From the NCBI GenBank assembly GCA_025352695.1, contig JANXSK010000027.1:101627-165626 (forward strand): a stretch of 64,000 nt of DNA, written 5' to 3'. A program made the position numbers and the translations under genes. The stretch is from Ferruginibacter sp. Lineage in GTDB: Bacteria > Bacteroidota > Bacteroidia > Chitinophagales > Chitinophagaceae. Under the pieces are notes generated by a model. The model was not told the DNA's origin. It ran no database searches and saw only the letters and a list, made by a program, of their open reading frames with translations. Below are positions 19,445 to 31,482 of this stretch, in pieces (position 1 is the first letter of the stretch; each line of letters opens with the position of its first letter).

Positions 19445-22126
19445 ATGTCAGCAGAACACCAGCGGTTAGCCGTAAATTATAAAAAATCTATTCCGCTCGA
19501 ACAATGGGGACCTTATTTAAGTGAAAGGCAATGGGGTACCGTTAGAGAAGATTATGGTTACTATGGCGATGCCTGGGGCTACTTACCCTTCGATCAATCT
19601 CACTTCAGAGCCTATCGTTGGGGTGAAGATGGCATTGCCGGTATCTCCGATTATTTTCAAAACCTCTGCTTTGCTGTAGCGTTTTGGAATGGCAAAGACA
19701 AAATTTTGAAAGAGCGTCTTTTTGGGTTGGGAAATTATGAAGGTAACCATGGCGAAGATGTCAAGGAATTGTATTATTATCAGGATAATATTCCTACGCA
19801 TTATTATATGGAATATTTATACAAATATCCACAGAATGAATTTCCTTACGAAGACCTGAAAGCCACTAACCGTGGGCGCACAATGATTGACCCTGAATAC
19901 GAAATATTGGATACCGGCGTATTTGATAAGGAGGAGTATTTTAATATAAATATTACTTACGCCAAACAAAATCCGCAGGATATTTTTATAAAGATTGACA
20001 TTACCAACCGGGGTACTAAAATAGCCCCCATCACGGTATTGCCTACCTTATGGTTTTATAATCGTTGGGCCTACACACCCGATGAACCAAAGCCAAGCAT
20101 TACCTGGCTTAATAAAACAACTGTAAAAGCCAATCACAGGCGCTTAGGTAATTACTATTACTATTTTCAAAATCCGGATGATTGTTTGTTTACTGAAAAT
20201 GAAACCAATCTTAATAAAGTAAACGGCTCCGTTAACGAAACGCCTTTTACAAAAGATGCTTTTCACGATGCGGTAATTGATGGTACAAATATTAAAAAAT
20301 TACGGGCAAAAAAAGAAGGTACCAAGTTTTCGCCCGTATACAAATTATCAGTAAAAGGTGGTGAAACAAAAACTATTTATTGCCGTCTCACCAATAGAGC
20401 AGATGATAAACCTTTTACCAATGGCTTTGAAAATATATTTACTGTACGTAAACAGGAGGCTGATGATTTTTATAAAACAATCCTACCCGACAATATCTCT
20501 GACGATTTAAGAAATATACAACGCAAAGCACTTGCGGGCATGCTATGGAGCAAACAATATTACCACTACGATGTGGAGCGTTGGCTTAATACAAGTGATG
20601 GCATTACGCCGGTAAATGAGGGTAAAAGAAAGGGCCGCAACAACGATTGGACGCATCTGAAAAATCAGGATGTAATTGCAATGCCCGATAAATGGGAATA
20701 TCCCTGGTATGCCGCATGGGATCTTGCTTTTCACTGCATTTCACTGGTAATGGTGGATCCTGTATTTGCGAAGAACCAGTTGCTGTTGATGATGAGGGAA
20801 TGGTACATGAAACCAGACGGACAACTGCCGGCTTACGAATGGAATTTTAGCGATGTTAACCCACCGGTGCATGCATGGTCGGCATTGGAAGTGTACCGTA
20901 TTGAAAAAGAAACCTGCGGAACAGGCGACATTATTTTTTTAAAAAAAGTATTTCAAAAACTACTCATCAATTTTACCTGGTGGATCAACCGAAAAGACCG
21001 CAACGGTAATAATATTTTTGAAGGGGGCTTTTTGGGACTTGATAATATTGGCGTATTTAACCGCAGTCATAATTTAAGTGATGACATGCAACTGGAGCAG
21101 GCAGACGGCACCAGTTGGATGGGCATGTATGCGCTCAATATGATGGACATGGCACTTGAAATAGCCAAACATGATATTGCTTTTGAAGATATGGCCACCA
21201 AGTTTTTTGAACATTTTGTTTTGATAGCCGAAGCGCTTAATAGCCATAGCCTTTGGAACGAAGAAGATAAATTTTATTATGATGCCCTGCGCATTGCAGG
21301 TGCTGAACCTATGCCACTGCGCATACAAAGTATTGTAGGTTTAACAGCTTTATTTGCAGTTAGTATTATGGATACGGAAGTGTTTAAGCGCCTGCCAGAT
21401 TTTAAAAAACGTATCGAATGGTTTGAAAATTACAGGGAAAAGAACAATCGTTTTTGGCCCAACGAAGAGCATGGCGATGGTGAAGAGATATTGATATCGC
21501 TGGTTAAAAAAGACAGGCTGATTCATTTACTAAACCGCATGCTCAATGAAGAGGAGTTTTTATCTGAGGGTGGTATAAGAGCCCTTTCAAAATACCATGC
21601 CGCCAATCCTTATTCGGTAACCATTCAAGGAACCAAGTATGAAATTCAGTATGATCCCGGCGACTCTACAAGTAACCTTTTTGGTGGCAATAGTAACTGG
21701 CGTGGACCAGTGTGGATGCCAATCAATTACCTCCTAATTCGTTCTATAAAAAAATACGGCGAATTTTATGGCGACAATTTAAAAGTTGAGTGCCCCGTAG
21801 GATCTGGCACCATGTTAAACCTTGTAGATGTTTCTAAAGTATTAACAGAAAGGATTGTGAGCCTGCTTGCTTTAAATGACAAAGGCGAACGTAAATTAAA
21901 TGGCGACCAAAACTGGTTTTATAAAAAACCCGGTAATGAAGAGCTGGTATTATTTTACGAATATTTTCATGGCGATAGCGGCAGAGGATTGGGTGCCAGT
22001 CACCAAACCGGCTGGACATCACTAGTAGCAGACCTGATAGGTGGCTGCGAAGTAAAGAAAGATGAATGGAAAGAAGGAACCGGTCATGAGATTTTTGTTG
22101 ATCCAGATGATAATGAAGATGATTGA
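19445..22126 (+). CDS. GH63-type glucosidase (MGH1-like)
   Basis: An 893-residue glycosidase of the GH63/mannosylglycerate-hydrolase-like group. The N-terminal part has the typical WGPYLSERQWGTVREDY, DAWGYLPFDQSHFRAYRWG and FGLGNYEGNHGED. The (alpha/alpha)6 catalytic half contains WEYPWYAAWDLAFH, GQLPAYEWNFSDVNPPVHA (with candidate acidic catalytic residues) and ends with WRGPVWMPINYLL and FHGDSGRGLGASHQTGW. No signal peptide is seen, so it is probably cytoplasmic. It likely removes glucose or a related alpha-linked sugar. It precedes the GH97 gene in the same direction, but a 321-base gap with no recognisable feature separates them. Confidence 0.88.
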   Translation: MSAEHQRLAVNYKKSIPLEQWGPYLSERQWGTVREDYGYYGDAWGYLPFDQSHFRAYRWGEDGIAGISDYFQNLCFAVAFWNGKDKILKERLFGLGNYEGNHGEDVKELYYYQDNIPTHYYMEYLYKYPQNEFPYEDLKATNRGRTMIDPEYEILDTGVFDKEEYFNINITYAKQNPQDIFIKIDITNRGTKIAPITVLPTLWFYNRWAYTPDEPKPSITWLNKTTVKANHRRLGNYYYYFQNPDDCLFTENETNLNKVNGSVNETPFTKDAFHDAVIDGTNIKKLRAKKEGTKFSPVYKLSVKGGETKTIYCRLTNRADDKPFTNGFENIFTVRKQEADDFYKTILPDNISDDLRNIQRKALAGMLWSKQYYHYDVERWLNTSDGITPVNEGKRKGRNNDWTHLKNQDVIAMPDKWEYPWYAAWDLAFHCISLVMVDPVFAKNQLLLMMREWYMKPDGQLPAYEWNFSDVNPPVHAWSALEVYRIEKETCGTGDIIFLKKVFQKLLINFTWWINRKDRNGNNIFEGGFLGLDNIGVFNRSHNLSDDMQLEQADGTSWMGMYALNMMDMALEIAKHDIAFEDMATKFFEHFVLIAEALNSHSLWNEEDKFYYDALRIAGAEPMPLRIQSIVGLTALFAVSIMDTEVFKRLPDFKKRIEWFENYREKNNRFWPNEEHGDGEEILISLVKKDRLIHLLNRMLNEEEFLSEGGIRALSKYHAANPYSVTIQGTKYEIQYDPGDSTSNLFGGNSNWRGPVWMPINYLLIRSIKKYGEFYGDNLKVECPVGSGTMLNLVDVSKVLTERIVSLLALNDKGERKLNGDQNWFYKKPGNEELVLFYEYFHGDSGRGLGASHQTGWTSLVADLIGGCEVKKDEWKEGTGHEIFVDPDDNEDD

Positions 22127-22441
22127 TTTTTAGGAATTGGGTAGGTCTCCTTTTAAAAGATGTCTCATCTCGCCAAAGAAGCATGCTATTTTAATTTGCA
22201 AGAAACAAAAAGTAATGCATTTTATTTCTTATAGGCTATTACAATGTCATAAGTATGATGCTATATAAAAATAGCCTGTTACAAAATACGTCAATTAAAA
22301 ACGGAACACGTTTAAATTAAATATTACTGGAGTCTTCTTCTAAAAGAAAATGTAATTATCTCCGCTATTCATTTTCAAATAAAGGGAATTCATTTACCTT
22401 TCCTATCAATACTTCCTATTATCGTTAACCAATCAAAATAA

Positions 22442-24607
<2,166 letters not shown>

Positions 24608-24748
24608 GTATTCAGCTTCAAAACCAACTACTTTTTTTACTGAAAGTTTTATTTACAATTATCTATTTAATCAACTACTCAAAATATTATTTCAATGTAA
24701 AATTACTTAATTAATTAAATGTTACGACAATAATTCCTTAACCAAAAC

Positions 24749-25813
24749 CTACCTTTTTGCTCTTCCATATTGCACCGGCCAACCAATATCATCCCCTAAT
24801 TCTTTGGCGGCGTGTAAGGGAAAATAAGGATCACGCAATAATTGGCGAGCTAATATAATTAAGTCGGCTTGTTGATTGGTTAATATTTGCTCCGCTTCTG
24901 CTGCACTGGTAATGAGCCCAACAGCACCGGTTAAAATACCTGTTTCTCTTTTTATTTTTTCAGCAAATTGCACCTGGTACATGGGAGCCAAAGAAATTTT
25001 TTGATCAGCGGCATTACCACCCGAAGAACAATCAATCAGGTCAACACCATTATCTTTTAAAATTTTAGAAAGCTGTACTGAGTCGTCTTCTGTCCAACCT
25101 CCCTGTACCCAATCAGTGGCAGAAATTCTAACAAATAATGGAATTGACGCTCCAATTATAGTTCGGGTATTGGCAACAATTTCAAGTAATAAACGAATTC
25201 TATTTTTAAAACTACCCCCATATTCATCTGTACGATGATTGCTGACAGGAGATAAAAATTCATTGAATAAGTAACCATGTGCTGCATGTATTTCTATAAC
25301 TTTAAACCCAGCTTTTAGGGCACGTTTCGTAGCTTCAGAAAAATCCTTTTTAAGTTTTTCAATATCGCCGATGGTCATTGCAGTTGGCAAAGGCTCTCCT
25401 TCGGTATGAGGGATAGCAGATGGGGCAATTGTTTGCCAAGCACCTTCTTCCTGCGTTAAGGATTTATTCCCATCCCATGGAACATGATGGCTTGCCTTAC
25501 GACCTGCATGCGCCAACTGTATACCAGGTACGGCACCTTGCATTTCGATAAAACCTGTAATACGCTGCAAAAAATTGATGTGCTCGTTATTCCAGATTCC
25601 AAGATCTCCGATAGAAATTCTTCCTTCGGGAGAAACTGCAGTTGCTTCCATAATGATGAGGCCGGCACCACCAACAGCACGACTACCCAAATGCACCAGG
25701 TGCCAGTCTGTAGCAAAGCCATCGGTTGCTGTATACTGGCACATGGGCGAAACAACAATCCTATTTTTTAGTTGTATACCTCTTATGGTAAGTGGTTGAA
25801 AAAGTAACGACAT
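24749..25813 (-). CDS. NADPH dehydrogenase, Old Yellow Enzyme family (YqjM-like)
   Basis: A 354-residue FMN-dependent ene-reductase. Motifs: SPMCQYTATDG with C25 and Y27, as in YqjM-type enzymes; HAGRKAS; the substrate-binding pair in EIHAAHGYL (around residue 175); SPVSNHRTDEYGGS; and the FMN-phosphate region ILTGAVGLI and LARQLLRDPYF. It reduces activated alkenes with NADPH in the cytoplasm; the natural substrate is unknown. It stands alone and converges with the GH97 gene. Confidence 0.92.
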   Translation of the reverse strand: MSLLFQPLTIRGIQLKNRIVVSPMCQYTATDGFATDWHLVHLGSRAVGGAGLIIMEATAVSPEGRISIGDLGIWNNEHINFLQRITGFIEMQGAVPGIQLAHAGRKASHHVPWDGNKSLTQEEGAWQTIAPSAIPHTEGEPLPTAMTIGDIEKLKKDFSEATKRALKAGFKVIEIHAAHGYLFNEFLSPVSNHRTDEYGGSFKNRIRLLLEIVANTRTIIGASIPLFVRISATDWVQGGWTEDDSVQLSKILKDNGVDLIDCSSGGNAADQKISLAPMYQVQFAEKIKRETGILTGAVGLITSAAEAEQILTNQQADLIILARQLLRDPYFPLHAAKELGDDIGWPVQYGRAKR

Positions 25814-25935
25814 ATATTTTATTTAGGTTGCAAATGTGTGTTGATTTTTTTGTTTATTACTGATAAATTAACAGCAGTAATAAATATTTAGTTCGCAAGA
25901 GCTTTACTTTTTTATATTAAAACCAAATAGCACTT

Positions 25936-27054
25936 TTAAATGACCAGGGCCAGGGCTGATAAATTCGCTTCTTCGGCCACATATCTTGTTGAAATCCCAT
26001 CAACTTTTTTCCATTTGATTAAGCGAATAAAACCCTCCGAAATTTCTATACCGGTTATATTGCCATCTTCAAAACAACAGCAACCTGTATTGAAATAACT
26101 TGGATTCATATTTCTGAAAGAATGATTTACAAAATCGTATTCTCTTCGCCGTTTGGGAATTTCATTTTTTATAGATTCAATAAGAGTAGCATCTTTTAAT
26201 TCCTGTGCTTCTTCTAACCGCAAATAAAGTCTTTCTAAATGTGTAAGTGAATTAAATACAGGTTGGTGTGTATGCCCTGTAATAAGAATAATATCTTTTT
26301 GAGCAATACTCCATTCATACATCATCTGATTGTGGAGTGTTTTTTTTTCATCATTGGTAGAAGGACTATTGGTGTTAATATCAAAAATGGCCTGTAGTGG
26401 TCCCCAGATATAACTTACAAACCATTTGCTAAACCAGTTCCCATCACTCTGCGAATCGCCCTGATGGCCATGGGTACAAAATATATCTATGCTCTTTTCC
26501 TTTAGCTGTACCCGTAGTACAATTCCTTCAAATATTTCAATTGCTTTGCCGTAAATTTTCTTTATTTGTATTTGCGCAAAGGGGTCATTCTTCCAATATA
26601 AATCGTGGTTGCCAATTATTTTACAGTAGGTATTGCTGTCAACAAATAGTTTTTCCTTTTCAAATATATCGGCATTGTGTTTAATCACACTAAACACAGT
26701 ATTCTCCCACAATTCTTCACTATCCCCCAAGTTTACGTAAAAGAAATTATTTTGGTGATAATAGTCTAATGCTGCTTTATAATTATCAGCAGAAGCAGCA
26801 AAATCATCTGCACCATTTCTTACACCTTTATGCTGGTCAGAAAAAATAATGATTGATCTTTTAAGAGGATCAAAACTAAACATGCTCCCACTTTTTTTAT
26901 CAGGCCTGTCTACCGATTCTTCGTACAGCTTAGACAATGAAGCCATCACATTTTCTCTTTTAGGCGAAGAGGAAAATCTATTTGCCATCCACGTAACCGG
27001 CCTTGCCAGAAAAAATTTATTAACGCGGTGAAAAAACACAATAAATAAATGCAT
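25936..27054 (-). CDS. metallophosphoesterase
   Basis: A 372-residue calcineurin-like phosphoesterase. All core motifs are present: IIFSDQHKG (DxH), NLGDSEE (GD), IIGNHDLYW (GNHD), FCTHGHQGD and LITGHTHQP (GHxH). These bind two metal ions. Length and the C-terminal FNTGCCCFEDGNI resemble the large metallophosphoesterases of Bacteroidota, of unknown substrate. It lies 44 bases downstream of the flippase stop, in the same direction, so the two may form an operon. The ATG at 27054 starts a slightly hydrophobic N-terminus (HLFIVFFHRV) that could be membrane-associated. Confidence 0.87.
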   Translation of the reverse strand: MHLFIVFFHRVNKFFLARPVTWMANRFSSSPKRENVMASLSKLYEESVDRPDKKSGSMFSFDPLKRSIIIFSDQHKGVRNGADDFAASADNYKAALDYYHQNNFFYVNLGDSEELWENTVFSVIKHNADIFEKEKLFVDSNTYCKIIGNHDLYWKNDPFAQIQIKKIYGKAIEIFEGIVLRVQLKEKSIDIFCTHGHQGDSQSDGNWFSKWFVSYIWGPLQAIFDINTNSPSTNDEKKTLHNQMMYEWSIAQKDIILITGHTHQPVFNSLTHLERLYLRLEEAQELKDATLIESIKNEIPKRRREYDFVNHSFRNMNPSYFNTGCCCFEDGNITGIEISEGFIRLIKWKKVDGISTRYVAEEANLSALALVI

Positions 27055-27098
27055 ACAGCAACTACTTAGATTGATGAAATGATTTGCTAAGGGTTAAA

Positions 27099-28607
27099 TT
27101 AACTTTTAAAATACTTACCAATTATTGGCAGCAGTGGCAGTTCCTTTTTTTCGACATTGCCAATAAACCAAAGGTAAATACTTACCAATATTGTTGCTAC
27201 CGATAAACTAAAGATTGTATTATTCCAAATAGCGGTGATGCCTTTGTGCACAAAGAAAAGCAGCACTACAATAACTATGTAGGCCAAAAGTTTTTTCCAC
27301 GCATAAGGTATAGGATATTCTTTTTGTCCCCAAACAAAAGATGTTACCATCATACTGCCGTAGCATAAAAAGGTTGCCCACGCACAAGCCATATAACCGT
27401 AGGTTGGTATAAATAAATAATTAATAATGGTAGTAATAATAACTCCTCCAATAGTGATCCAGGCTCCGGCAGCTGTTTTATTCCCCAATTTATACCACAC
27501 ACTTAAATTGTAATAAATGCCGATAAACATATTAGCCAGCAACAGGATAGGGACTACAGATAAACCTGCCCAATATTTAGGCCCGATATACAATTTCCAA
27601 ATAGGCATATATAAGCTCACCATTAAAAACATTATTGAGATGATGATTACAAAAAATTTCATCACTCTTGCAAAAACACGTTGAGGATTTTGCCCTTCGG
27701 CCTGTTTAAAAAAGAAAGGTTCTGCTCCCATTCGAAATGCCTGAATAAACAAAGTTATCAGGATAGATAATTTATAGCATGCACTGTAAATACCTACTTG
27801 TGTATCCCTTGTTAAAGTATCCCCGGGTAGCCACCATTGCAGCATCAACCTATCGAAAGTTTCGTTTACCATACCACCCATTCCAACAATAATTAATGGA
27901 AAAGAATACAACATCATTTGTTTCCACAGTTTGGCATCAAACCTCAACCGTACCTGTGCAATTTCGGAATATAAAAATAACAGCGTTGCTATTGCCTGAA
28001 TAAGATTGGCCAATACAACGTACACAATTGGATTTCTGCTTGAATCATAAAAAAGACTTACCCAACTGTTGGCATCCTGTTTTACTGCATCCGAACAATA
28101 GCCGATAAAAAACCAGGTGAAAAAGATATTAAAAAAAATTCCGGCAATCGTGACAAATGCAAATTTTACCGGCCGCCCCTGTTGCCGCAATCTTGCCAGC
28201 GGAATGCGGCTCATTGCATCCACTGCTACAATTAAAATGCCCAGTTGTATCAATTCTGGAAAATTACCTAACCCGATAAATTTGCCAATTGCAGCCCTGT
28301 TTAGCCAAACCAGTGAAGTAAGTAAAAGCGTTGAAAAAAACAACGAAATAAAAGCAGTGTTGTAAATGGTATTTTTATTTACTTCTTTAGAAGAAAACCT
28401 AAAATACGCTGTTTCAAAACCGTAAGTAAATAAAATATTGAGTACAGGAATGGCTGAATAAAGCAACGCCATCTTACCATAATCAGAAGTTTTAATATTA
28501 TCAGCGTATGTTAGATAAGGAGTAAGCAGGTTATTAATAAACCTGGCGGCAATTGAACTAACCCCGTACCACATTGTTTGAGATGCTAACTTTTTTATAG
28601 TGCTCAA
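27099..28607 (-). CDS. oligosaccharide flippase family protein
   Basis: A 502-residue integral membrane protein with 12 to 14 hydrophobic helices, of the polysaccharide biosynthesis (Wzx/MATE-like) transporter family: IKKLASQTMWYGVSSIAARFI at the N-terminus, then TYGFETAYFRF and the FMPIW-like segments. It would flip lipid-linked glycans across the inner membrane. The best start is a TTG at 28607, which gives the family-like N-terminus; an ATG 11 codons further in would cut the first helix. It precedes a metallophosphoesterase by 44 bases. No glycosyltransferase genes are nearby. Confidence 0.82.
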   Translation of the reverse strand: MSTIKKLASQTMWYGVSSIAARFINNLLTPYLTYADNIKTSDYGKMALLYSAIPVLNILFTYGFETAYFRFSSKEVNKNTIYNTAFISLFFSTLLLTSLVWLNRAAIGKFIGLGNFPELIQLGILIVAVDAMSRIPLARLRQQGRPVKFAFVTIAGIFFNIFFTWFFIGYCSDAVKQDANSWVSLFYDSSRNPIVYVVLANLIQAIATLLFLYSEIAQVRLRFDAKLWKQMMLYSFPLIIVGMGGMVNETFDRLMLQWWLPGDTLTRDTQVGIYSACYKLSILITLFIQAFRMGAEPFFFKQAEGQNPQRVFARVMKFFVIIISIMFLMVSLYMPIWKLYIGPKYWAGLSVVPILLLANMFIGIYYNLSVWYKLGNKTAAGAWITIGGVIITTIINYLFIPTYGYMACAWATFLCYGSMMVTSFVWGQKEYPIPYAWKKLLAYIVIVVLLFFVHKGITAIWNNTIFSLSVATILVSIYLWFIGNVEKKELPLLPIIGKYFKS

Positions 28608-28775
28608 TTAAAAAATGTTTAGAGACAAATTTACTTGTATAAATTTTAATTATCCTGTAATAGCTTATTTCAATTTTGAAGTATCTGTTTTTAAAGTTAT
28701 TGCCGGCACAATAATGGCTCTCGTTTTACTGTATGATTTTTACGGGTATAAATTAGTAACTATTTTAACTCTTTG

Positions 28776-28783
28776 TATATTTG
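28776..28783 (+). promoter_or_regulatory. candidate -7 element
   Basis: TATATTTG matches TAnnTTTG and lies 17 bases before the ATG at 28800. No convincing -33 element is seen. Confidence 0.25.
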
Positions 28784-28799
28784 TAAAAATAATTTGTTT

Positions 28800-29438
28800 A
28801 TGAAAAAACTTTTCTTTTTAGTACTTGCTTTGGCAATGTATATCACTTCATTTGCACAAGCACGACTGGTCACTGCTGAGTACCAAAAAACAAACCAACC
28901 GGGTATTGAATGTAATATTCCTTTTCCTGAAAAGACTGTTGCCAAATCTATTGATGACTATTTTCAAAAACTGGGTTACAAAGGAAAAGATAATAAAGGG
29001 TATTTAACCTACAAAGGTGTACATCTCCCTCAACTTGGAGCAGATATTTATGATCTTTATTTTAAAACCGATAGAAAAAGTAAAAAAGATAAAGATGCTA
29101 CTAGAGTAATTATGCTGATATCGTCCGGTTACGAAAAGTTTATTGGAGATACCATCAATGCTCACCTGATAGATAGTGCTAAAAATTACCTGAATGGCCT
29201 AACAGAAAGAGTTGCAGCTTATGATCTTGAACAACAAATTACAGATCAGGACGAAGCAGTACAAAAGGTTACCAAAAAACTAAACAGCCTTACTTCTACC
29301 GGTGAAGATCTTCTAAAGAAAAAAACTAAACTTGAAAATGATATTGCCGAAAATTTAAAACAACAGCAAAATTTAAAAGCAGAGTCAGAAAAGCAACTAC
29401 AGATTTTAAATAATTTAAAGACCAAACGCAAACAATAA
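28800..29438 (+). CDS. secreted coiled-coil protein
   Basis: A 212-residue protein with a clear signal peptide (MKKLFFLVLALAMYITSFAQ). The middle part (about residues 30-125) has a small folded look, with DDYFQKLGYKGKDNKGYLTYKG. The C-terminal third, from about residue 145, is a long charged helix of heptad type (KKKTKLENDIAENLKQQQNL), likely a coiled coil. It is periplasmic or outer-membrane associated. A TTG nine codons upstream is in frame but the ATG gives a proper signal peptide. Homologues of this layout occur across Bacteroidota without known function. Confidence 0.65.
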   Translation: MKKLFFLVLALAMYITSFAQARLVTAEYQKTNQPGIECNIPFPEKTVAKSIDDYFQKLGYKGKDNKGYLTYKGVHLPQLGADIYDLYFKTDRKSKKDKDATRVIMLISSGYEKFIGDTINAHLIDSAKNYLNGLTERVAAYDLEQQITDQDEAVQKVTKKLNSLTSTGEDLLKKKTKLENDIAENLKQQQNLKAESEKQLQILNNLKTKRKQ

Positions 29439-29518
29439 AGATTTGTATAATTCGTTAACTACGTGCAATCTATATGATTTCATGTAGTTTTTATCCTACA
29501 AAAACCCTACTCAGCATT

Positions 29519-29848
29519 ATGAAAATTTGGAGATACTCTTTGTGGCTAAGTATTTTTTCCTGTTGTGTATTGTGTGTTAGCTATTTATTGCCCCAATCCT
29601 ATACCGTTTTTATCTATACAAAATTTAGAGTAGATGCAGGCGTACTTTTTCCTGTTTTACTCGTAAGTTGGACGACAGCCTTATTTGGCTTTTTACTAAA
29701 TAATATTTTTATTGACAAGTCTATCACAGACAAAAAAATACAGATGTCCAACTTTATGAAAGGCCTTCCTTCTTTATTGGGCATTCCTTCATTTCTTTCT
29801 TTTGTATGGTTTATTTTTCGTTGGTATAAAGGAGATCCCAATCGCTAA
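29519..29848 (+). CDS. small membrane protein, unknown function
   Basis: A 109-residue protein with three hydrophobic segments (about residues 5-24, 38-58 and 84-102) and short polar loops. The ATG at 29519 gives a natural N-terminus (MKIWRYSLWLSIF); an upstream ATG 15 codons earlier adds unrelated residues. It lies 80 bases after the coiled-coil gene in the same direction. No family is recognised. Confidence 0.5.
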   Translation: MKIWRYSLWLSIFSCCVLCVSYLLPQSYTVFIYTKFRVDAGVLFPVLLVSWTTALFGFLLNNIFIDKSITDKKIQMSNFMKGLPSLLGIPSFLSFVWFIFRWYKGDPNR

Positions 29849-29900
29849 TTTATTGCAGACACTGCTAATAAAACATACCTGCTGAATTTATATTAGTGGC

Positions 29901-30293
29901 CTAAAATTTAACCTTCATCCTGCTGTGTTTTATTTCACCAGTTTTCTTTTTTGTAGTAATTCTTTTTTCTTTTGCGGCTTTACCAGGTTTGGTAGGTCTT
30001 CTTTTTTTGGGTACAACCAGTGCTTTTGTTACCAGTTCGTTCATTTTTTTAATTACCTGTAATTTATTACCTAATTGACTCCGGTCGACTTGGCTTTTAA
30101 CCTGTAAATTTCCATCAGCATTTATCTTATTAATTAATTTAGAACTAATTAGTTTTTTTTGATCTTCGTTTAAAAATGCAGAGGCATCAATATTCCAGTA
30201 TCCTTCAACCATACTTTCTACCTTATTAACGTTTTGCCCTCCCTTACCTCCACTGCGTGCAGTTTTAAATTTTATTTCTGCTGTAATTTCCAT
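29901..30293 (-). CDS. arfB: peptidyl-tRNA hydrolase / ribosome rescue factor ArfB
   Basis: A 130-residue release-factor-like protein with the peptidyl-tRNA hydrolysis motif GGQ in SGGKGGQNVNKVE at about residues 14-26. The C-terminus is a long basic tail (KKRRPTKPGKAAKEKRITTKKK), as in ArfB/YaeJ, which inserts into the mRNA channel to rescue stalled ribosomes. The ATG at 30293 is preferred; a TTG two codons upstream is also in frame. Length and layout are normal for ArfB. It acts in the cytoplasm on ribosomes stalled without a stop codon. Confidence 0.9.
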   Translation of the reverse strand: MEITAEIKFKTARSGGKGGQNVNKVESMVEGYWNIDASAFLNEDQKKLISSKLINKINADGNLQVKSQVDRSQLGNKLQVIKKMNELVTKALVVPKKRRPTKPGKAAKEKRITTKKKTGEIKHSRMKVKF

Positions 30294-30398
30294 ATTCAAA
30301 TTTACCTGTTTTTCATTCCATTATAACCTAAATAAAGTTTAATCCATTTGAAAAAATAAGTTGTTTTGACAACATACAGTAAAAAAATGAGTGAAATT

Positions 30399-31463
30399 TT
30401 AATGGTCGTAATTAACTGGCAATAAAATATCATTTGCTTGTATAAATCTTGGGTCTCGCAACATTTCGGAATCTTTTAATGCATATAAAAAAGATAGCAA
30501 ATCAATTCGCTCCTGGTCAGATATAAAAAGTCCTTTTTTTAACAATGTATCAAGTGTTGCTTGTGTTGTATCAATTCCTTTGCGGTAATGATCTATAACT
30601 TTACCCAAGCTAAACATGCGCCCATCGTGCATATACGGTAGGGTAACGCTACAGTTTCTTAAGCTCGGAACTTTAAATTTATATAAATCAGTCGGGTTAC
30701 CGGTAATTGTCATTCGTCCACTATCCGGTAATTTAAAATTTAGCGTAAGACCGTTATTGCGAAAAGAATTATCAGTAAATAAAGGTTCAGTGTGGCAACT
30801 ATTGCATTTATCCAAAAAGGTTTTATACCCCATTTTTTCGCTAACAGTAAAGCTATCCTCTCCTCTTTTAACTTTATCATACTTGCTGTTATAAGATTGT
30901 ATGCTGCCGGTAAATTGAGCCAACGCTTTTAACATATGCTGGCTGTTAATTACACCATCTTTAAACGCTGCTTTAAACAAGCGAACATAGGCTGTATCCA
31001 CTTTTAATTTTATCAATATATTGAACAATGTTTCTGCCATCTCATTGGGTGCAGTAATTGGTGTCAACGGCTGTACTTCAATGTTGTTGATACCTCCATC
31101 CCAATGCATTGCTTTTTGCCAAGCAAGATTAAACAATCCCGGTGCATTTCTTTTAGTCAGGCTGTTGTTAAAACCATGGCTGTAATCATGCCCGTAAGTT
31201 GAAAAAGCAGCAAACTGCTGGTGGCAACTCGAACAGGGAAAATTACCATCCTTGCTTAATCGTCCATCATAAAATAATTTTTTTCCTAAAACAAATCCCT
31301 CTTCCGTGAGTGGATTGGTTACAAAAATATCAGTGGCAGGTTTTGGCCACCCCTTTGGTATAAATAATTTTAAATAGGTAAGTTTATGAGGTGGCGCTTT
31401 GTAAATAAATGCTGTTGCCAACATTACAATTACTACTAATGATATGATAATTTTAATTTTCAA
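30399..31463 (-). CDS. diheme cytochrome c peroxidase family protein (MauG/MbnH-like)
   Basis: A 354-residue periplasmic protein with an N-terminal signal anchor and two c-type heme sites, CSSCH near residue 78 and CNSCH near residue 219. Its family regions include WDGGINNIEVQPL, VPSLRNCSVTLPYMHDGR and the late FLYALKDSEM. It belongs to the diheme cytochrome c peroxidase/MauG family. Its 5' neighbour is an MbnP homologue. In known MbnP/MbnH pairs the diheme enzyme oxidises a tryptophan on MbnP to kynurenine, so that role is a reasonable inference here. Hydrogen peroxide removal is the alternative. The start is a TTG giving MKIKIIISLVVIVML; no better ATG exists before the membrane segment. Confidence 0.87.
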   Translation of the reverse strand: MKIKIIISLVVIVMLATAFIYKAPPHKLTYLKLFIPKGWPKPATDIFVTNPLTEEGFVLGKKLFYDGRLSKDGNFPCSSCHQQFAAFSTYGHDYSHGFNNSLTKRNAPGLFNLAWQKAMHWDGGINNIEVQPLTPITAPNEMAETLFNILIKLKVDTAYVRLFKAAFKDGVINSQHMLKALAQFTGSIQSYNSKYDKVKRGEDSFTVSEKMGYKTFLDKCNSCHTEPLFTDNSFRNNGLTLNFKLPDSGRMTITGNPTDLYKFKVPSLRNCSVTLPYMHDGRMFSLGKVIDHYRKGIDTTQATLDTLLKKGLFISDQERIDLLSFLYALKDSEMLRDPRFIQANDILLPVNYDH

Positions 31464-31482
31464 AAAAATAGTTGCTATTTTA